From assembly GCF_949987515.2 (NCBI RefSeq), contig NC_082697.1, forward strand, positions 20,591,730 through 20,655,729: a stretch of DNA of 64,000 nucleotides. The letters are read 5' to 3'. The notes under the pieces were generated by a model that was not told the origin of the DNA, did not search any database, and was given only the letters and a program-made list of their open reading frames with translations. Both the position numbers and the translations under genes were made by a program. Source of the stretch: Delphinus delphis. Lineage: Eukaryota > Chordata > Mammalia > Artiodactyla > Delphinidae. Of the stretch, positions 12,612 to 23,989 are shown one piece after another; position 1 is the first letter of the stretch, and each line of letters begins with the position of its first letter.

Positions 12612-13500
12612 AGGAAAAAGGTTCTCAAACTTGGCTACAAAGTTGGAATCATTTGGAGATGCTGGGAACTTATATTAAGATCACAGAGCATGACTACTAT
12701 ATGTCCACCAGAGTGGCCTTTTTTTTTTTAAAGACAGAAGATACCAGCGGTTGGCAAGAATTCTTATAAACTGAGTGGGAATATAAATTGGTACAGTCAC
12801 TTTAAAAAACTGCTCAAGCAATATCTTCTAAAGCTGAACCTATGATGCCCTATAATCTAGCAATTTCATTCCTAGGAATATACTCAACAGAAATTTCTAT
12901 ATACATTTACCAAGAGGCATTTACAAGAATGTTGACAGCACGATTTGCAATAATCCCAAAGTGTAAACTATCCAAAATGCCCACCAACAGTAGTTTGGAA
13001 ACAAAATTATGGTGCACTCACCCAATGGAACATAGTCCAGCAGCGTGGATGAGTAATACACAATTACACTTGACAATCTGGATCTCTCACATTGTTAACC
13101 AAAATAAGCCAGACACAAAAATGCATACTACGTGATTCCATTTATGTAAAATTCAACGACAGGCAAAAGGAATCTCTGTTGTTATCAATCAGAATTGTGG
13201 TTTTGGAGTCGGGGTGACTGGGAAGGGACTGAGGAAGGGCTTCTGAAGTGCTGATAATATTCAGGTTTTTGAGCAGGATATGGCTTAGCTGGGCATGTTC
13301 GATGTGTGAAAATTCATTCACTTAGGATGTGGGTACTTTTCTGTGTTTGTTTTACCTTAATAAACCATTAAAAATGTTTAAAATACGGGGTTCCATCTCA
13401 AGAGATTCCAGTTTAGTTGGTCTGGGGTGCAGCCATGCATTGAAATGTTTAAAAAGCTCCCCAGGTGGGTCTAATATGCATCCGAGAACCACTGTGTTAG
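12612..13500 (-). mobile_element. MER5A-like hAT element split by an L1 insertion
   Basis: One half reads 'ggttctcaaacttggctac' (12612-12690), the other 'ctccccaggtggg' to 'gagaaccactgtg' (13385-13500). Together they form one MER5A copy interrupted by the L1 between them. Confidence 0.75.
12700..13378 (+). mobile_element. Old L1 3' end inserted in MER5A
   Basis: L1 ORF2-end/3'-UTR text: 'agcaatttcattcctaggaatatac', 'caagaatgttgacagcacg', 'gtgattccatttatgtaaaattc', ending in 'taccttaataaaccattaaaaatg'. Strongly 5'-truncated. Confidence 0.8.
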
Positions 13501-13669
13501 AACTTGGCAACCCTCTTGACTATTTATTTCTTGGAGCAGAAAGTGCTGCTGCTTCTCCAGAAAGGTTAAAGCAGGATGTTTTCTGTGGAACACTAGTAGC
13601 TCCAGAGGAGGTTAACAGGTGTTACATGGAAAAAGGGTTCCGTGGTGAAATAAACAATTTTTAAATTTT

Positions 13670-13925
13670 TAATGATTAACTCTTTTTGAACACGTACTAC
13701 ATTCCTGGAGCTAAGCTAGCTGCTTTATCTACACTATCTCATTTAATCCCACAATAAGCCTATGAGAAAGGCACTATTAATCCTCATTTTACAGAAGAGT
13801 AAACTAAAGTTCAGTGAGGTTAGGTAATTGCCCAAGGTCACACAGCCAGTAAGTGACAGGGTTAGGATTCAAATCCACATTGACCTTGACACTGAAGGCC
13901 ATGCTCTGAACCACTGCCCTGATTT
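13670..13925 (-). repeat. MIR, near full length
   Basis: Reverse MIR from 'cacgtactacattcctggagctaagc' through 'cattttacagaagagtaaact' to 'cacacagccagtaagtgacagg' and the tRNA-related end. Confidence 0.9.
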
Positions 13926-14029
13926 GCCTCTCCAGGCAGCACTTGTCTTCAGGACTTAACAGAGCTTCCACTTGGCTAATGTGAGCTGTGGGTTGTCAAG
14001 ACAGGAACATGGGAGGCAACACTTCCCAA

Positions 14030-15010
14030 AATGGTCTCCTTGCCTCCATCTCTTACCTTCCAACCCACAATCCACACCACTGGCAGAGTTTTCATTCTGC
14101 ACCCAACTCTGATCCTGTATTTCCCTTGTAGGGAAGCCTATAATGTCTCCCCAGTGCCTGTAAAGTCTAAACTTCTTAGCCTCAGAGACCAGACCATCCA
14201 GTATCTGGCCTTGACATGTTTAGCTTTACCTCTGGTCATCCTAACCTCCCTCCCACCCTCCCCAAGTCCACTAAACACTCAATTTTTCAGCTACACTTAA
14301 TAGGTCTGGTGGATTCACACGCCACAATGGTACCCACCGTTTGCTGAGACTCTGCTATGTGTCAGGTACTGCCCATAAATTAACTTTAATCCCCACAAGG
14401 AGCCTTTAAAAACAGGTCTCATTATCTCCAGTACATAGAGTAGGAAATGGAGGCTCACCTTGACACGCCCAAAGTCACAACTAGTGAGTGGCAGAACTAG
14501 AATTTGAACACAAATTTAGATTTCTCCTCTGCAAAGCCCATGGAGTTGTCTCTCTGCCTCACTCACCACCTCACCTTCATTCATGCTGTCCCATGAAGTG
14601 GCAGTACCCTTCTTTCCCTCCACCTGCCAAGCTTTTCCTTGTTCTTTGAGAGCTAGCCCAAGTGCTGTAATGATAATATCTATCATCTCTTAAGTGCTTT
14701 CCAGGCACCGTGCTCAGCACTTGACTTGCCTCGTCTCATTTACACAATATTGTCTCCATGCTCCTTTCATTCCCTCCGAATTGTTCTTTATCTGCCTTGT
14801 GCCAAACGGGTTTCTCTCTCCTCTTTAGTTCCAAAGCATTTGACCACATCTCTGTTGTGGCTCTCAACTAGTAATTGTTAGTTTCAGATCTGCCTCTTCC
14901 ATTGAACTAGATGCTCTCGAGAGACAAGGAATAGATGTTGTTCAACTTTTCATCCCACCCTAGAGTCACCCAGCATGTGGTAGATTTTCAATAAATGGAA
15001 GAGGGTAGAC
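14030..15010 (+). mobile_element. L2 fragment interrupted by a MIR
   Basis: L2 3'-region wording: 'ccagtgcctgtaaagtctaaacttcttagc', 'atccagtatctggccttgac', then past the MIR 'ttccaaagcatttgacc' and 'gtggtagattttcaataaatgg'. Boundaries approximate. Confidence 0.7.
14325..14555 (-). repeat. MIR inside the L2
   Basis: 'tttgctgagactctgctatgtgtcagg', 'cattatctccagtacatagagtagg' and 'agtcacaactagtgagtggcagaac' follow reverse MIR order. Confidence 0.8.
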
Positions 15011-16385
15011 AGGAGGGTGGGAGACCAAGAGACTGAAATTCACTGACATTATTCCATCAGTCGTATCATAGGGAGTGGTCCTCTGACTTGGAGCCAGAGC
15101 TATAGAATCAAACCAGACAAAATAGACCTGGCTGTTGGAGGAACGTGGGGGCCAGACCCAGGATGTACCTTACCTGGCCCCTGCCTTGCCATCCATGAAA
15201 GGATGAGTTAGGACCGTCTCTGGCTCCACAGTCTTTTTTCAGCTCTGCATGCTTTTTGCAATTGACTCCAGAGATCCTGGCTTAGAAGCTTTGCTGTAAA
15301 ATGATGGTTAGTTTCATTCCACAGCACTGTTTCAGATATTCTCAGCTGCTCCTTGTCGCGTGTTGTTCTTAAGGTATTGCGGTGAATGAAGAGCTATCCA
15401 AGACAGGTAGCCCAAAGAAAATGCATAGCTAAGGCGTGGCTCCCACAGGTGGGAAGATCAGGTGGTCATAACCCCTTTCTAAATGGATCTATTCTTTTTG
15501 AGTAGGAGGCCCTTTTACAAGACACAGACATCTTTGATGCTTACTCATTCATTGAACGCCCATTCTGTGCACCCAGTCTACAGTGGGCACTGTTCAGAGC
15601 ACGCATCCTTGTAACCCCTGGAGTAACCGCCAATTCATGCCACCCACATCCAACTTCTATGAGCTCCAAGGTTGTGGATTTTTAAAGCCAGCCTTCTGTT
15701 CCTTTGCTCTCACTGTTTCTGGACTAACATACACATCTGTCCAGGTACGAGCGATTGGGCATCAGCACCAGCTGCAAACTCAGCTGGGTTTCTGCAAAGC
15801 CTCCCTCAAACAAACCTCATTAGTAAACATGGAAACTACCAAAAAGTCTATTTCAAAATTACTTCTCCCTTCCTAGCTGCCCATCTCTTCTGCTGCCACC
15901 ACTAGGGGTAAGCAGCATGATTTTTCTGCTTCTAACAAGTCATTTTCTTCTGAGGATTTCAAGTATCCCCACTCCCACCGGGACATAGTGTATGCTGTAT
16001 TTTACAAATGCGTTTATGATAGTCATGAAGAGTTTATCGAACAGAACTTAGCTTACACATTTCTCTAGCACAGCTTTGTTCTCATTTTATTTGCCCACTT
16101 GTCTGCTTCCTTCAGGAGACAGGGACCAACCGAAGGGAAGGAGCTGGTTTAATTTAATTTTATGTCTCTAATTCCAAGCATCAAGCCAAGTAAAATGCAG
16201 TTCTTGAATATTTAACAATCTTTATGTAGCCACGGTCTAAAGGGTCATAAAATCTGAAATATTGTGGAACTTGACCTAGAAACATTCTTTCTATTTTATT
16301 CCTATCTGACTGGCAAAAATTAAAGTTACTCAGTGATGGAGAACGGGTTGGGGCAATAGGCATTCACACACATGGTCGAGGGAAT
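15011..16385. other. Unassigned sequence
   Basis: No gene recognised. The region near 15540-15600 shows a trace of mammal-wide repeat ('cattcattgaacgcccattctgtgc'); the rest is unremarkable. Confidence 0.35.
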
Positions 16386-16397
16386 AGAAATTGGTTT

Positions 16398-16521
16398 TCG
16401 GGACTTCCCTGGCGGTCCAGTGGTTAAGATGCCGCGCTTCCACTGCAGGGGGCATGGGTTTGATCCCTGGTCAGGGAACTAAGATCTTGCATGCCGTGCC
16501 AAGAAAAAAAAAAAGAAAAAT
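16398..16521 (+). mobile_element. CHR-type SINE, short form
   Basis: Head and B-box intact ('gggtttgatccctggtcaggg'). Perfect 11-bp duplication gaaattggttt at 16387-16397 and 16522-16532. Confidence 0.92.
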
Positions 16522-16532
16522 GAAATTGGTTT

Positions 16533-17095
16533 GGCCTCTTGGGAGGACAGTTTGACAATGTCATAGTTCAAACTGCAGGGAATTTTCCTTACAGATAAAA
16601 TCATACCAGTGTACAAAGATACATGCTGTGTAAGCAAGGATGTCATAGCATCATACACTTGTAGTAGGAAAAAAAACAAAATAATCTTCACTGCCAGCAA
16701 GGGACTAGAAAACAAATTATGGTAAATTTTTATTACGGGAATATCATGTAGCCTTTAGGACTGAGGTATATCTATATGTGTTGACATATGCTAAGATAAA
16801 TTAGCTGAAAAGGGAAGTTTCAGAAAAGGGTTGTACAGATGTGTTAAAAAGAAAAAAGGATAAACATGTAAATGCAAGTGGATTTGTATATGCATAGGAA
16901 ATTTATGGAAAGACATAAAACATTCAGGGATTTCTTCTGAGGAAAAAGAAATGAGTGGATGATGATTGGGGAAATTTCCTTTTCCATTTCCCACATTTCT
17001 GTACGGTTTGAATTTTAATAATGAGTTTGTCTTCTTTTTATAATTAAAAAGCATAAAATACAGCAATAAGAAAACAAAAGCTTGATTTCATACGT
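16533..17095 (+). mobile_element. Old L1/HAL1-type 3' end
   Basis: 'cctcttgggaggacagtttgac', 'ttattacgggaatatcatgtagcc' and the end 'ggtttgaattttaataatgag' plus A-rich tail are typical of old L1 or HAL1 3' ends. Confidence 0.65.
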
Positions 17096-17192
17096 TTAAA
17101 AAAAAATGAAATTCTGGAGAAACTCTTCCCTGTTTCTTAATAAGGCAACAGGCAATGACTCTAAAGCGTTTTTTCTCTGCCCAGTTCATGGT

Positions 17193-17205
17193 GGGGGGGG
17201 GGGGG
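17193..17205 (+). repeat. G13 homopolymer
   Basis: Uninterrupted run of 13 G followed by (TGA)3; a possible assembly-length uncertainty. Confidence 0.9.
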
Positions 17206-17599
17206 TGATGATGACTACAGAGTTCCAGAAAGGAATCTGGGGACAGGAAAAGTCACCAAGAAGACCCAAGAGCCCTGAAGAAAGTAAGTGTGAGAATGTG
17301 TGCCTTCTACTTGCTCTTGGATGACAGGAAATAAAGCCAGTTCTGACTGAGACTCTGAAACATTCTGGGAGCCAAGAAATTCTGAGAACTCGCCAGGCTG
17401 GCATGGACACTGGGGTCTGTAACCAGCGCCAAGAAGCAAAGGTTAGGAATGCCTAGGTAAGTAATAGACATAAGTAACCAGGGTGAACAAAACGAGAGAC
17501 CCAGTCCCCTGGGATGTAAGTGACACAGGGCTCTGCTCGCCTATCCCCTCTGCTCTGAAGCTATGACTCCCAGGGACTGACTTCACTGACACTAATGTA

Positions 17600-17780
17600 A
17601 TAATTATTGTTGGTATGTATCGAGTACATCCTACGTGCCAGACACAGGCTAAATAATCATAGCCTCTCATACGATTATTATTCCTATTTTACACACTGGT
17701 AAATTGAGGCTCAGCAAAGTTAGCAAATAGCTTCTCAAGGTTACAGTAAGTGGCAGAGGCAGGGATCCAACTGAGGTCTG
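17600..17780 (-). repeat. MIR fragment
   Basis: 'tattcctattttacacactggtaaattgaggctcagcaaagttag' in reverse MIR order, followed by 'cagaggcagggatccaac'. Confidence 0.85.
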
Positions 17781-17904
17781 ACTCCAGAGCCAGCCAAGGT
17801 CACTGCTAGCCTTTCCCCCATCTGGGGAAGAACTAGAGAAAGGCACTCCCTCAGGGCAGGGACAGCTTACGAAGTGCAACAGCATTTTTTGCCCAAAGTC
17901 AGAC

Positions 17905-18125
17905 AGCATCATGATTAAGTTAAAGGACTTGGAAGCTAGATGTCCTGATTCAAATCCTGACTCCACCACTTACTGGCTATGTGACAAGGGCAAGTCATTG
18001 AACCTCACTTTCTTCAGCCGTAAAATCCGGGTTGTGGTAAGGTCACCTCTTAGAGTTGCTAGGAGGACTAAAAGTTAAATAGTGCTTGGCTCATAATAAG
18101 TACTAATTGTTAACCATTATTATTA
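17905..18125 (+). repeat. MIR, near full length
   Basis: Forward MIR: 'atcatgattaagttaaaggac', 'ccactccaccacttactggc' region, 'gacaagggcaagtcattgaacctc', 'gtgcttggctcataataagtac'. Confidence 0.92.
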
Positions 18126-18142
18126 ATATCAAGAAAAAGATG

Positions 18143-18351
18143 GGGCTTCCCTGGTGGCGCAGTGGTTGAGAGTCCACCTGCCGATGCAGGGGACGCGGGT
18201 TCGTGCCCCGGTCCGGGAAGATCCCACATGCCGTGGAGCGGCTGGGCCCGTGAGCCATGGCCGCTGAGCCTGTGCGTCCGGAGCCTGTGCTCCGCAACGG
18301 GCGAGGCCACAACAGTGAGAGGCCCGCGTACCGCAAAAAAAAAAAAAAGAA
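18143..18351 (+). mobile_element. Compact CHR-2-like SINE
   Basis: Head 'ggcttccctggtggcgcagtgg', middle 'gagccatggccgctgagcc', end 'gaggcccgcgtaccgc' plus poly(A). Perfect 12-bp duplication aagaaaaagatg at 18131-18142 and 18352-18363; a young copy. Confidence 0.95.
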
Positions 18352-18559
18352 AAGAAAAAGATGCCCTTCCTTCCAGGTAGATGCAACCCTGCAGGGTACA
18401 GAGCTAGGCAAGCGGCGCGGGCTAGCTTTAGGTCCCTCCCTCAGCCGTGTGCCATCAGGCTAAACACAATGCTACAACTTTACACCGGGCCTCCTGAGCA
18501 ATTAACTTCCACGTGCTGCCAGCTCTTCCTCTTGGCTTCCCCTCTGCCAGCCTGGCTGT

Positions 18560-18725
18560 GAACCAGAATCACCTGGCACACTTTTTAAAAATACAGGGTC
18601 CCAGGGTCCCACCTTGGCCGGTTCTGACTCAGGTAGGCTGGGCTAGGGCCAAGGGATCTATCTGTGTGTTTAACAAGCCCCAGGTGACCAGGTGACCCAG
18701 GAATAGTGTGTCCCCTGACACACAT
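18560..18725 (-). mobile_element. MER5A-like hAT element
   Basis: 'accagaatcacctggcacac', 'gggtcccaccttggccggttctgactcagg', 'taacaagccccaggtgac' match MER5A order with substitutions. Confidence 0.7.
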
Positions 18726-18974
18726 TTCTGGAAGTGCTAGAAGGCCCTCACACCTGTTCTGGCTGTTTCTGTTGCTCCTTGCGGGCAAGCAGCCTTTCCT
18801 TCAGGCTTGGTCCCAGGTCTGGGCACACAGAGAAGGGGAGCAGTAAGTCCGCTCCCCTGCAAACCAGCCTGCAGAGCAGACGGCTGGGCGAACAGGCGCG
18901 ACAGGCTGAATTTGCTTGAGTGGGTGATACCAGGGACCCATCAACTATAGACTGGGGCTTCCCCAGACCTTTGC

Positions 18975-19100
18975 TCCCCAAAGTGCAGTTCACAGACCAG
19001 CAGAATGGCTCCCCCTGGGAGCTCGTTATAAATGCAGATGCTCAGGCCCCAGACCTAATGCATCAGATTCTGCATTTTACAGAAACCCAAAGGCTGTGAG
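18975..19100 (+). mobile_element. MER5A-like hAT fragment
   Basis: 'ccaaagtgcagttcacagaccagc', 'ctgggagctcgttataaatgcag' and 'aggccccagacctaatgcatcag' are the left two-thirds of MER5A. Confidence 0.75.
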
Positions 19101-19975
19101 CAAGTTTGAGGGCTGTGCTCAAGATCCCTTCCCCCGTCAGAATAAGTTCTAATCCCTGCGCACCTCTAACCTGTCCAAACACCCTTTGGGGCCACTCTTT
19201 GCTTTCAAACTCCCAGAGAGCCCTGGAAAAGCAGCCTGGTCCTTTCAATAGCCCAGATCTAGGCTCAGCAGGATGAGGCTCATGATGAACCTTTGCTTTA
19301 ATGAATTATTTCAGAGCTCACATGAAAATAAACCTTCCCACTAAATTGAAAAAGAGACAACAACTCTGGCCTCTACGATTCTGGGGCGTAAAACATTCCC
19401 TTCTTTTGTATAGAGTCGTGACCCCTACTTCCCTGGCCAAAGCCATCCAAAGACATCAAATGCTCAAAGAAAACAAGCCATGTCTTCCTATTGGCCAAGC
19501 TTCAAGTTATCAGGCAGATTTCACACTGGAGCTTGACCTCATTAATCCAAGGCCTATCACACTGCTGTAAATGTCAGTGGAAAAATAGCCATTCAGTGGG
19601 TTTCCTTCATTCCACCAGAAAGGGAAAAAAACAGGAAGCTGACAGCAGCTGCGCCCCAGCTTGGCAGATCCCAAGGGCCCAGCCGACAGGGCGTTCCTTA
19701 TGAGCACCTACATTCCCCTGCCCCAGCCTGCTTGTCCAGATAAAGGTGGGTCCTGCATCTATAGGAGCAAAATGCAGCGGTGATTGTAGCAACAGTGCTG
19801 ATAATTCGGGCCCCCTAGCACCTGCTCGGGAAGGAAAAGAGCTTGGTCTGGATTTCTTTGGCCTGAATGACCAGTTGGCTGTTCATCATTCAAGTTCATC
19901 TGAATCGCTTCTGTCCATTCAAACTGTCCTGCAAGCCAAACCTCTGGGACTCCAAGGGACATAAGGCCTTCCAAG
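19101..19975. other. Single-copy intronic stretch
   Basis: No repeat recognised. It holds several GATA- and E-box-like words (ccagataaagg, cagcagctgcg, gttatcaggcag). This is only a weak hint of an intronic enhancer. Confidence 0.3.
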
Positions 19976-19979
19976 TACT

Positions 19980-20340
19980 CGTTCATTCCTTTAATGCATA
20001 TTGGTTGTCTCCTGTGTGCCGGCCACCATGCTGGGCAACTGGGGACACAGGGCTGAATGAATCAGACACAGTCACTGACCTTAGGGGCCTCATGTCCAGC
20101 GTAAGCTTTCTCAATTTCGGCACTATTGACATTTGGGATGGGACAATTCTCTGTTCTGGGGGGCTGCCCTGGGCACTGTAGGATATCTTGCAGCCTTCCT
20201 GGCCTTGACCCACCAGATGCCAGTAGCTCCCCGCCCCCTCTGCACTTTCCCACTTGTGACAACCAAAAATGTCTCCAGACATTGCCAAACTGCCCCCAGT
20301 TGAGAACCACTGGCCTAGTGGGGAGGGAGACAGAGTAAAA
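19980..20340 (+). repeat. Old mammal-wide repeat split by MER20
   Basis: Left part 'ctcctgtgtgccggccaccatgctgggc' to 'cttaggggcctcatg'; right part 'ctagtggggagggagacagag'. Together they restore one repeat that is interrupted by MER20. Confidence 0.6.
20103..20316 (-). mobile_element. MER20-like hAT element
   Basis: Reverse order: 'tctcaatttcggcactattgacattt', 'caaccaaaaatgtctccagacattgcc', 'agttgagaaccactgg'. About 214 bp, close to full MER20 length. Confidence 0.85.
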
Positions 20341-20480
20341 GGATAATGACCAGAAATAGCCATATAATCGCAATTATGCTAAGTGCCATGGAGGGAAATT
20401 TTGTGGATACGATACCAATATATTTATGATGTGGAAGTCAGTTTCATGCGTGATTACAAACCCTTATGACAACTCTGAAT

Positions 20481-20542
20481 TGTATATATACACACATACA
20501 TGTATATGTGTGAGTGTGTGTGTGTGTGAGTGTGTGTGTGTG
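20481..20542 (+). repeat. (TA)/(CA)/(TG) microsatellite
   Basis: TATATA, CACACATACA, then TG repeats with GTGAGTG interruptions; it can pair with itself through its CA and TG halves. Confidence 0.9.
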
Positions 20543-20559
20543 ATCTGTATTTCCAGTTG

Positions 20560-20655
20560 AAGAAATTGAGGTGCAAGGAAGTGAAGAAACTGGCCAACAC
20601 CCAAAAGCTAGTGAAAGGCAGAGGCAGGATTTGAACCCGTGGCCCTGAACTTTGC
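20560..20655 (-). repeat. MIR fragment
   Basis: 'agttgaagaaattgaggtgcaagg' then 'ggcagaggcaggatttgaacccg', reverse MIR. Confidence 0.75.
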
Positions 20656-20786
20656 CTCCTGTAGAAAAGGAAATTCGAGCCTTTGTTTTGATGTCTTCTG
20701 TAAACAGGTAGGGTGTGTGGTCACGTGATGCTCTAACCAGCCATCCTAAAAGACTCGTTCCTTCCTGGGGTCACTGTGGAGCTCTA

Positions 20787-20800
20787 CTGCCACCTGCTAC
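20787..20800 (-). promoter_or_regulatory. Partial CTCF-like motif
   Basis: Minus strand reads GTAGCAGGTGGCAG, matching the CTCF core except the first two bases. A motif-only suggestion. Confidence 0.3.
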
Positions 20801-21124
20801 ATCAATCAAGCTGCAGACTGCCTGCGTCAAGGCACGTCCGTGGGGCCTAGCGGGCCAAGGAAGGAAGCCCTGAATTCTGAGACATCCAAGAACAGCTCCC
20901 CGTCGCCAAGTGCCTGCACGCAGGGCCTTCCCAAACATCAGGGCTGGGAGAGGATGGGGCAGTCCCCAGGTACCCGGAGCGCACCCCACTGTGATCCATC
21001 GCCAAGATGCCTACAGCCCAGCATCCAGGGCTACTACCAGACATTCTGCAGTCAGCTTTAGGTATTTACCAAGGGCATGCGCGAGGTGGTACACATAGCA
21101 CAGAGCAACTTCGGAGACCTCTAG

Positions 21125-21320
21125 ACATGAGTTCCTGTCACTTATAAGCTGAGTGCCCTTTAGCAAACCACCTCATCCTCTGTGCCTCAGTTTCCCCTTC
21201 TGTTCAGTGGGGACAAATGCACCTACTTCAATAAATCAGTATGAGGATTCGATGGCAATACGAGCAGAGACCTTGGTCAGTGACCAGCATCCAGAAAAGT
21301 ACTTATGGTACTATGGTACC
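21125..21320 (+). repeat. MIR fragment
   Basis: 'cacttataagctgagtgcccttt', 'ctctgtgcctcagtttcccc', 'caataaatcagtatgaggattcg' in forward MIR order. Confidence 0.85.
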
Positions 21321-21639
21321 TTATTATGGTCGAGGGAACGAGATCGTGACGCCTCCTCCACCCACATCCCCTTCCTTCAAGTGAGAAACGTCCCAGGAAG
21401 AGAGAAACAGGCACAGAAGTAGCAAAAGCATCTCTGGAAGAAGGAGGGGACCTCTGTGCTTTCCAGGTAGAAGGAAGAGGAAAGGACAGTTCATGTACCG
21501 GCAAACGTGCACAGACCAGCCCTTCCTCGCCTGCAGAAGTTAATTCTAGACTGCGATCAGACATCTCCGTTAGCTGCAGGGGGCCTGCTTTGGGTGAGCA
21601 AGCGTTTAATCATTCGGGACCCCTTGGCAGGATGGCCTT

Positions 21640-22250
21640 GCTCCCTGGCCTTGCCTCCTGCCCCTCCCTAAGTCACACCCTACGGGGACGGTGCTCCGGC
21701 TGTAACTCCTGCTCACTGCTCTCCGAGACACCCAGCACTTTTAAGCCTCTGTGCCTTTGCACAAGCTGTTCTCTTGGCTCAGGCTGCCCACCCCCCTACT
21801 AGCCACCACCTGGAAATCTGTCTCTGAAGGGCTCAAATGTGCCCCTACTGCAAAACTTGCCCACCTGCAATTGGTCACTGCAGACTAACAATAATAGCAG
21901 CCAACATTTGCAAGCACTGATTAATATCTAGAAGGCTCTGAGCTGAGGTTTTTGCCCATGTGGTCTCACTTTTCTCCTCACATCACCACCCTAGAGGTAA
22001 TGCATCTGTCCATCGCCACCCAGCTACAAGGTGGCAGATTCAGGAATGAGACCTGGGTTCGTTAGCCGAGCCCACCTGTTCATCCGTCCCTCGACTCCTC
22101 ATTCCTCTTCTTGCCAGTGAAGCTGGGTCCTCACTATCACCTTCTGCCCCTAGATTGAGAAGCCTGAGAGCTGCCTGATTCATCTTGAAATCCCTCGCTC
22201 AGCACAATAGCTAGAATGGAGCAAACATCTGTTGAACGAATCAACAAATG
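21640..22250 (+). mobile_element. L2 fragment with embedded MIR
   Basis: 'tgcctttgcacaagctgttctc' and 'ctggaaatctgtctctgaaggg' are L2. The MIR lies at about 21885-22070; the L2 end 'gcaaacatctgttgaacgaatc' follows. Confidence 0.7.
21885..22070 (-). repeat. MIR inside L2
   Basis: 'aataatagcagccaacatttg' with 'cacccagctacaaggtggcagattcagg'; reverse MIR, worn. Confidence 0.65.
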
Positions 22251-22489
22251 CTGCAAAACGGCAGCCAGATGAGAAAAGCTAAATGACAGACTTCCTAGAG
22301 ACAGGCCCATGCTGGACTTGAACTCCCAGAAATCAGCAGCACCCCCTCCAGGCTAAGGGGCTTTCCCTGTCCTGTTAGCTAGAGGCAGAAGAGTTCTGAC
22401 ATCCCCCAGATTCGGGGGGTGGGGGAGTGAGGGTGAGAGGGGGGAACCTGTGAGAGCCCAGTGCAAAGGAGGAAATGGTGGTGATGGTG

Positions 22490-22720
22490 ATGATAATCAT
22501 GTCCTGCATTCCTGCCCATACCAGGTGCTGCGCGAAGCACTTCCTGTGCATCACGGGCTCACAGAATCCTCACAACCCCACAGAGCAGGCATTACTATTA
22601 TACCCATTTTACAGATGAGAAAACGAGGAGTGAGAGAGAGTAAATAATTTACCCAGGTCACAGAGCTTTTAAGTAGAGACCTGTAATTTGAACTAGGCCT
22701 ATCTGACTCCCTTGCTCTTC
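22490..22720 (-). repeat. MIR, near full length
   Basis: 'gctgcgcgaagcacttcctgtg', 'ttacccattttacagatgagaaaacgagg' region and 'ttgaactaggcctatctgactcc' in reverse MIR order. Confidence 0.88.
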
Positions 22721-23989
22721 AAACTTTGTGGCTTTCTGTAGGAGGCAAGCTTGTCCAAGTCCTCCTTAAATCCCAGTGTCTAGGATGTACTCAGGATAAA
22801 GAAGGTCATCCTAGCCTCTGCTGGAAGAATGCCACTTGGGACCCACTGTACACCAAGTGCTTCAAGTCCTGGGTGCAGGTGGCATGGGGGCGGGGGTGGC
22901 TAGATTGGCAGAGGGGTCAAGGTTGGGTGAGGTTCCTGATGGTCCAAACAAAGCACAGGAATCCAGGTATGTGCCTTCCGTGATCCATACAGCCATTCTG
23001 GCTGCAGTCTCTGTTGGTTAGAGAATGTTGACGCTGGGTATGGAGCAGGTTTTGAGAAGAACCTGGGGCCCTAGTTTCCAAAGAGTCCAAATGAATTCTG
23101 CAGAAGGTTACTGCCTTGGGGGAAAACCCTCCTTTCTGCGTCAGCATCCTCTTAGCCCTGTGGCTCAGGCTCCCGAACAGACTTAACAGCTGGATTAGAA
23201 ACGTAACCTCCACTCCAGCATCAATTACCAAAGAGAACGAAGTCTGAGCATGCACTGGGTCTTGCCTGCCATGTCCCTCCACGCCAGGAAAGATTCAGAG
23301 GGCGCAAGGATGCAAGGAGCCCCAACCCAGAGCCCGCCGATGAACGGCACAGAGGGAGGAGACCAAAAGAGGGGTGAGCGGGATCAAGTGGTCTTCCTGA
23401 AGGAAGACATTCAGAGGCTGGCAAGAGCTGGGACCAGGAGAGGGGTCAGGAAGGTTCCAGGGAGGGGGACGCTGTTGGGTAGACTCCAGTTCACAGCAGA
23501 GTATGAAGTTGAAGGTCCAAAGTGTCTGGTTGACATCTTGCCTCCAACATCCTGGCGGCAGGTGGGAGATGAGGGGCTGGGAGGCTGTGTGGGAAAGTCC
23601 GGGAGCAGGCTGAGAGCTGAAAGGTCTCACCAGCGCCCACCAGCCGCCCGCAAGCTGCCTCTTTATGACAGAGCGGAGGGAGGAAGATGTGGAAACTCCC
23701 CCAGCCCCTGCAGAACCACCCACCAGGGCTCTACTTCAGCTCCTGCCTAAAAAGAGACACGCCCCACTGCAAAGCGTTCTGAGAGGCGCTGGTATTAACA
23801 GCGGAGCGCTCCCGCTGCCGAGCTCCGCTGCACCCAGCACCTCACACGGTCCTCTCCCCATCCTCCCACGGCCTGATTAGCCCCGTTTCCTAGAGGCAAC
23901 TGAGGCTCCGAGGCCAAGGGCCTCGCTCTCGGGCAGAGAGCTAGTCACTGGCTGAGCTAAGAAGCTTTATGGCCAGTCTCGAAGGAGGC
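22721..23989. other. Unassigned sequence beside the CpG island
   Basis: No repeat or exon recognised except a possible worn MIR near 23870-23960 ('ccgtttcctagaggcaactgaggctc'). A 166-codon plus frame at 23250-23750 has no domain-like features. Confidence 0.4.

Larger units (their letters stand above)
1..23989 (-). other. PPP1R16B: Inferred PPP1R16B intron 1 (no coding exon seen)
   Basis: If the CpG island is the PPP1R16B promoter on the minus strand, everything at lower coordinates is its long first intron. I looked for the expected second exon, whose human product starts MASHVDLL, and for the ankyrin-repeat exons, and saw none. The stretch consists of scattered old repeats, lineage SINEs and unremarkable single-copy DNA. 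Open frames here (2317-2707, 4202-4680, 6025-6288, 23250-23750) have no recognisable domains. Confidence 0.6.

Noticed and set aside
18143..18351. Possible tRNA gene from the SINE head (A/B-box-like sequence)
   Set aside because: The tRNA-like part is a SINE promoter; no complete cloverleaf, and the copy ends in poly(A) with target duplications. The same applies to all other SINE heads.
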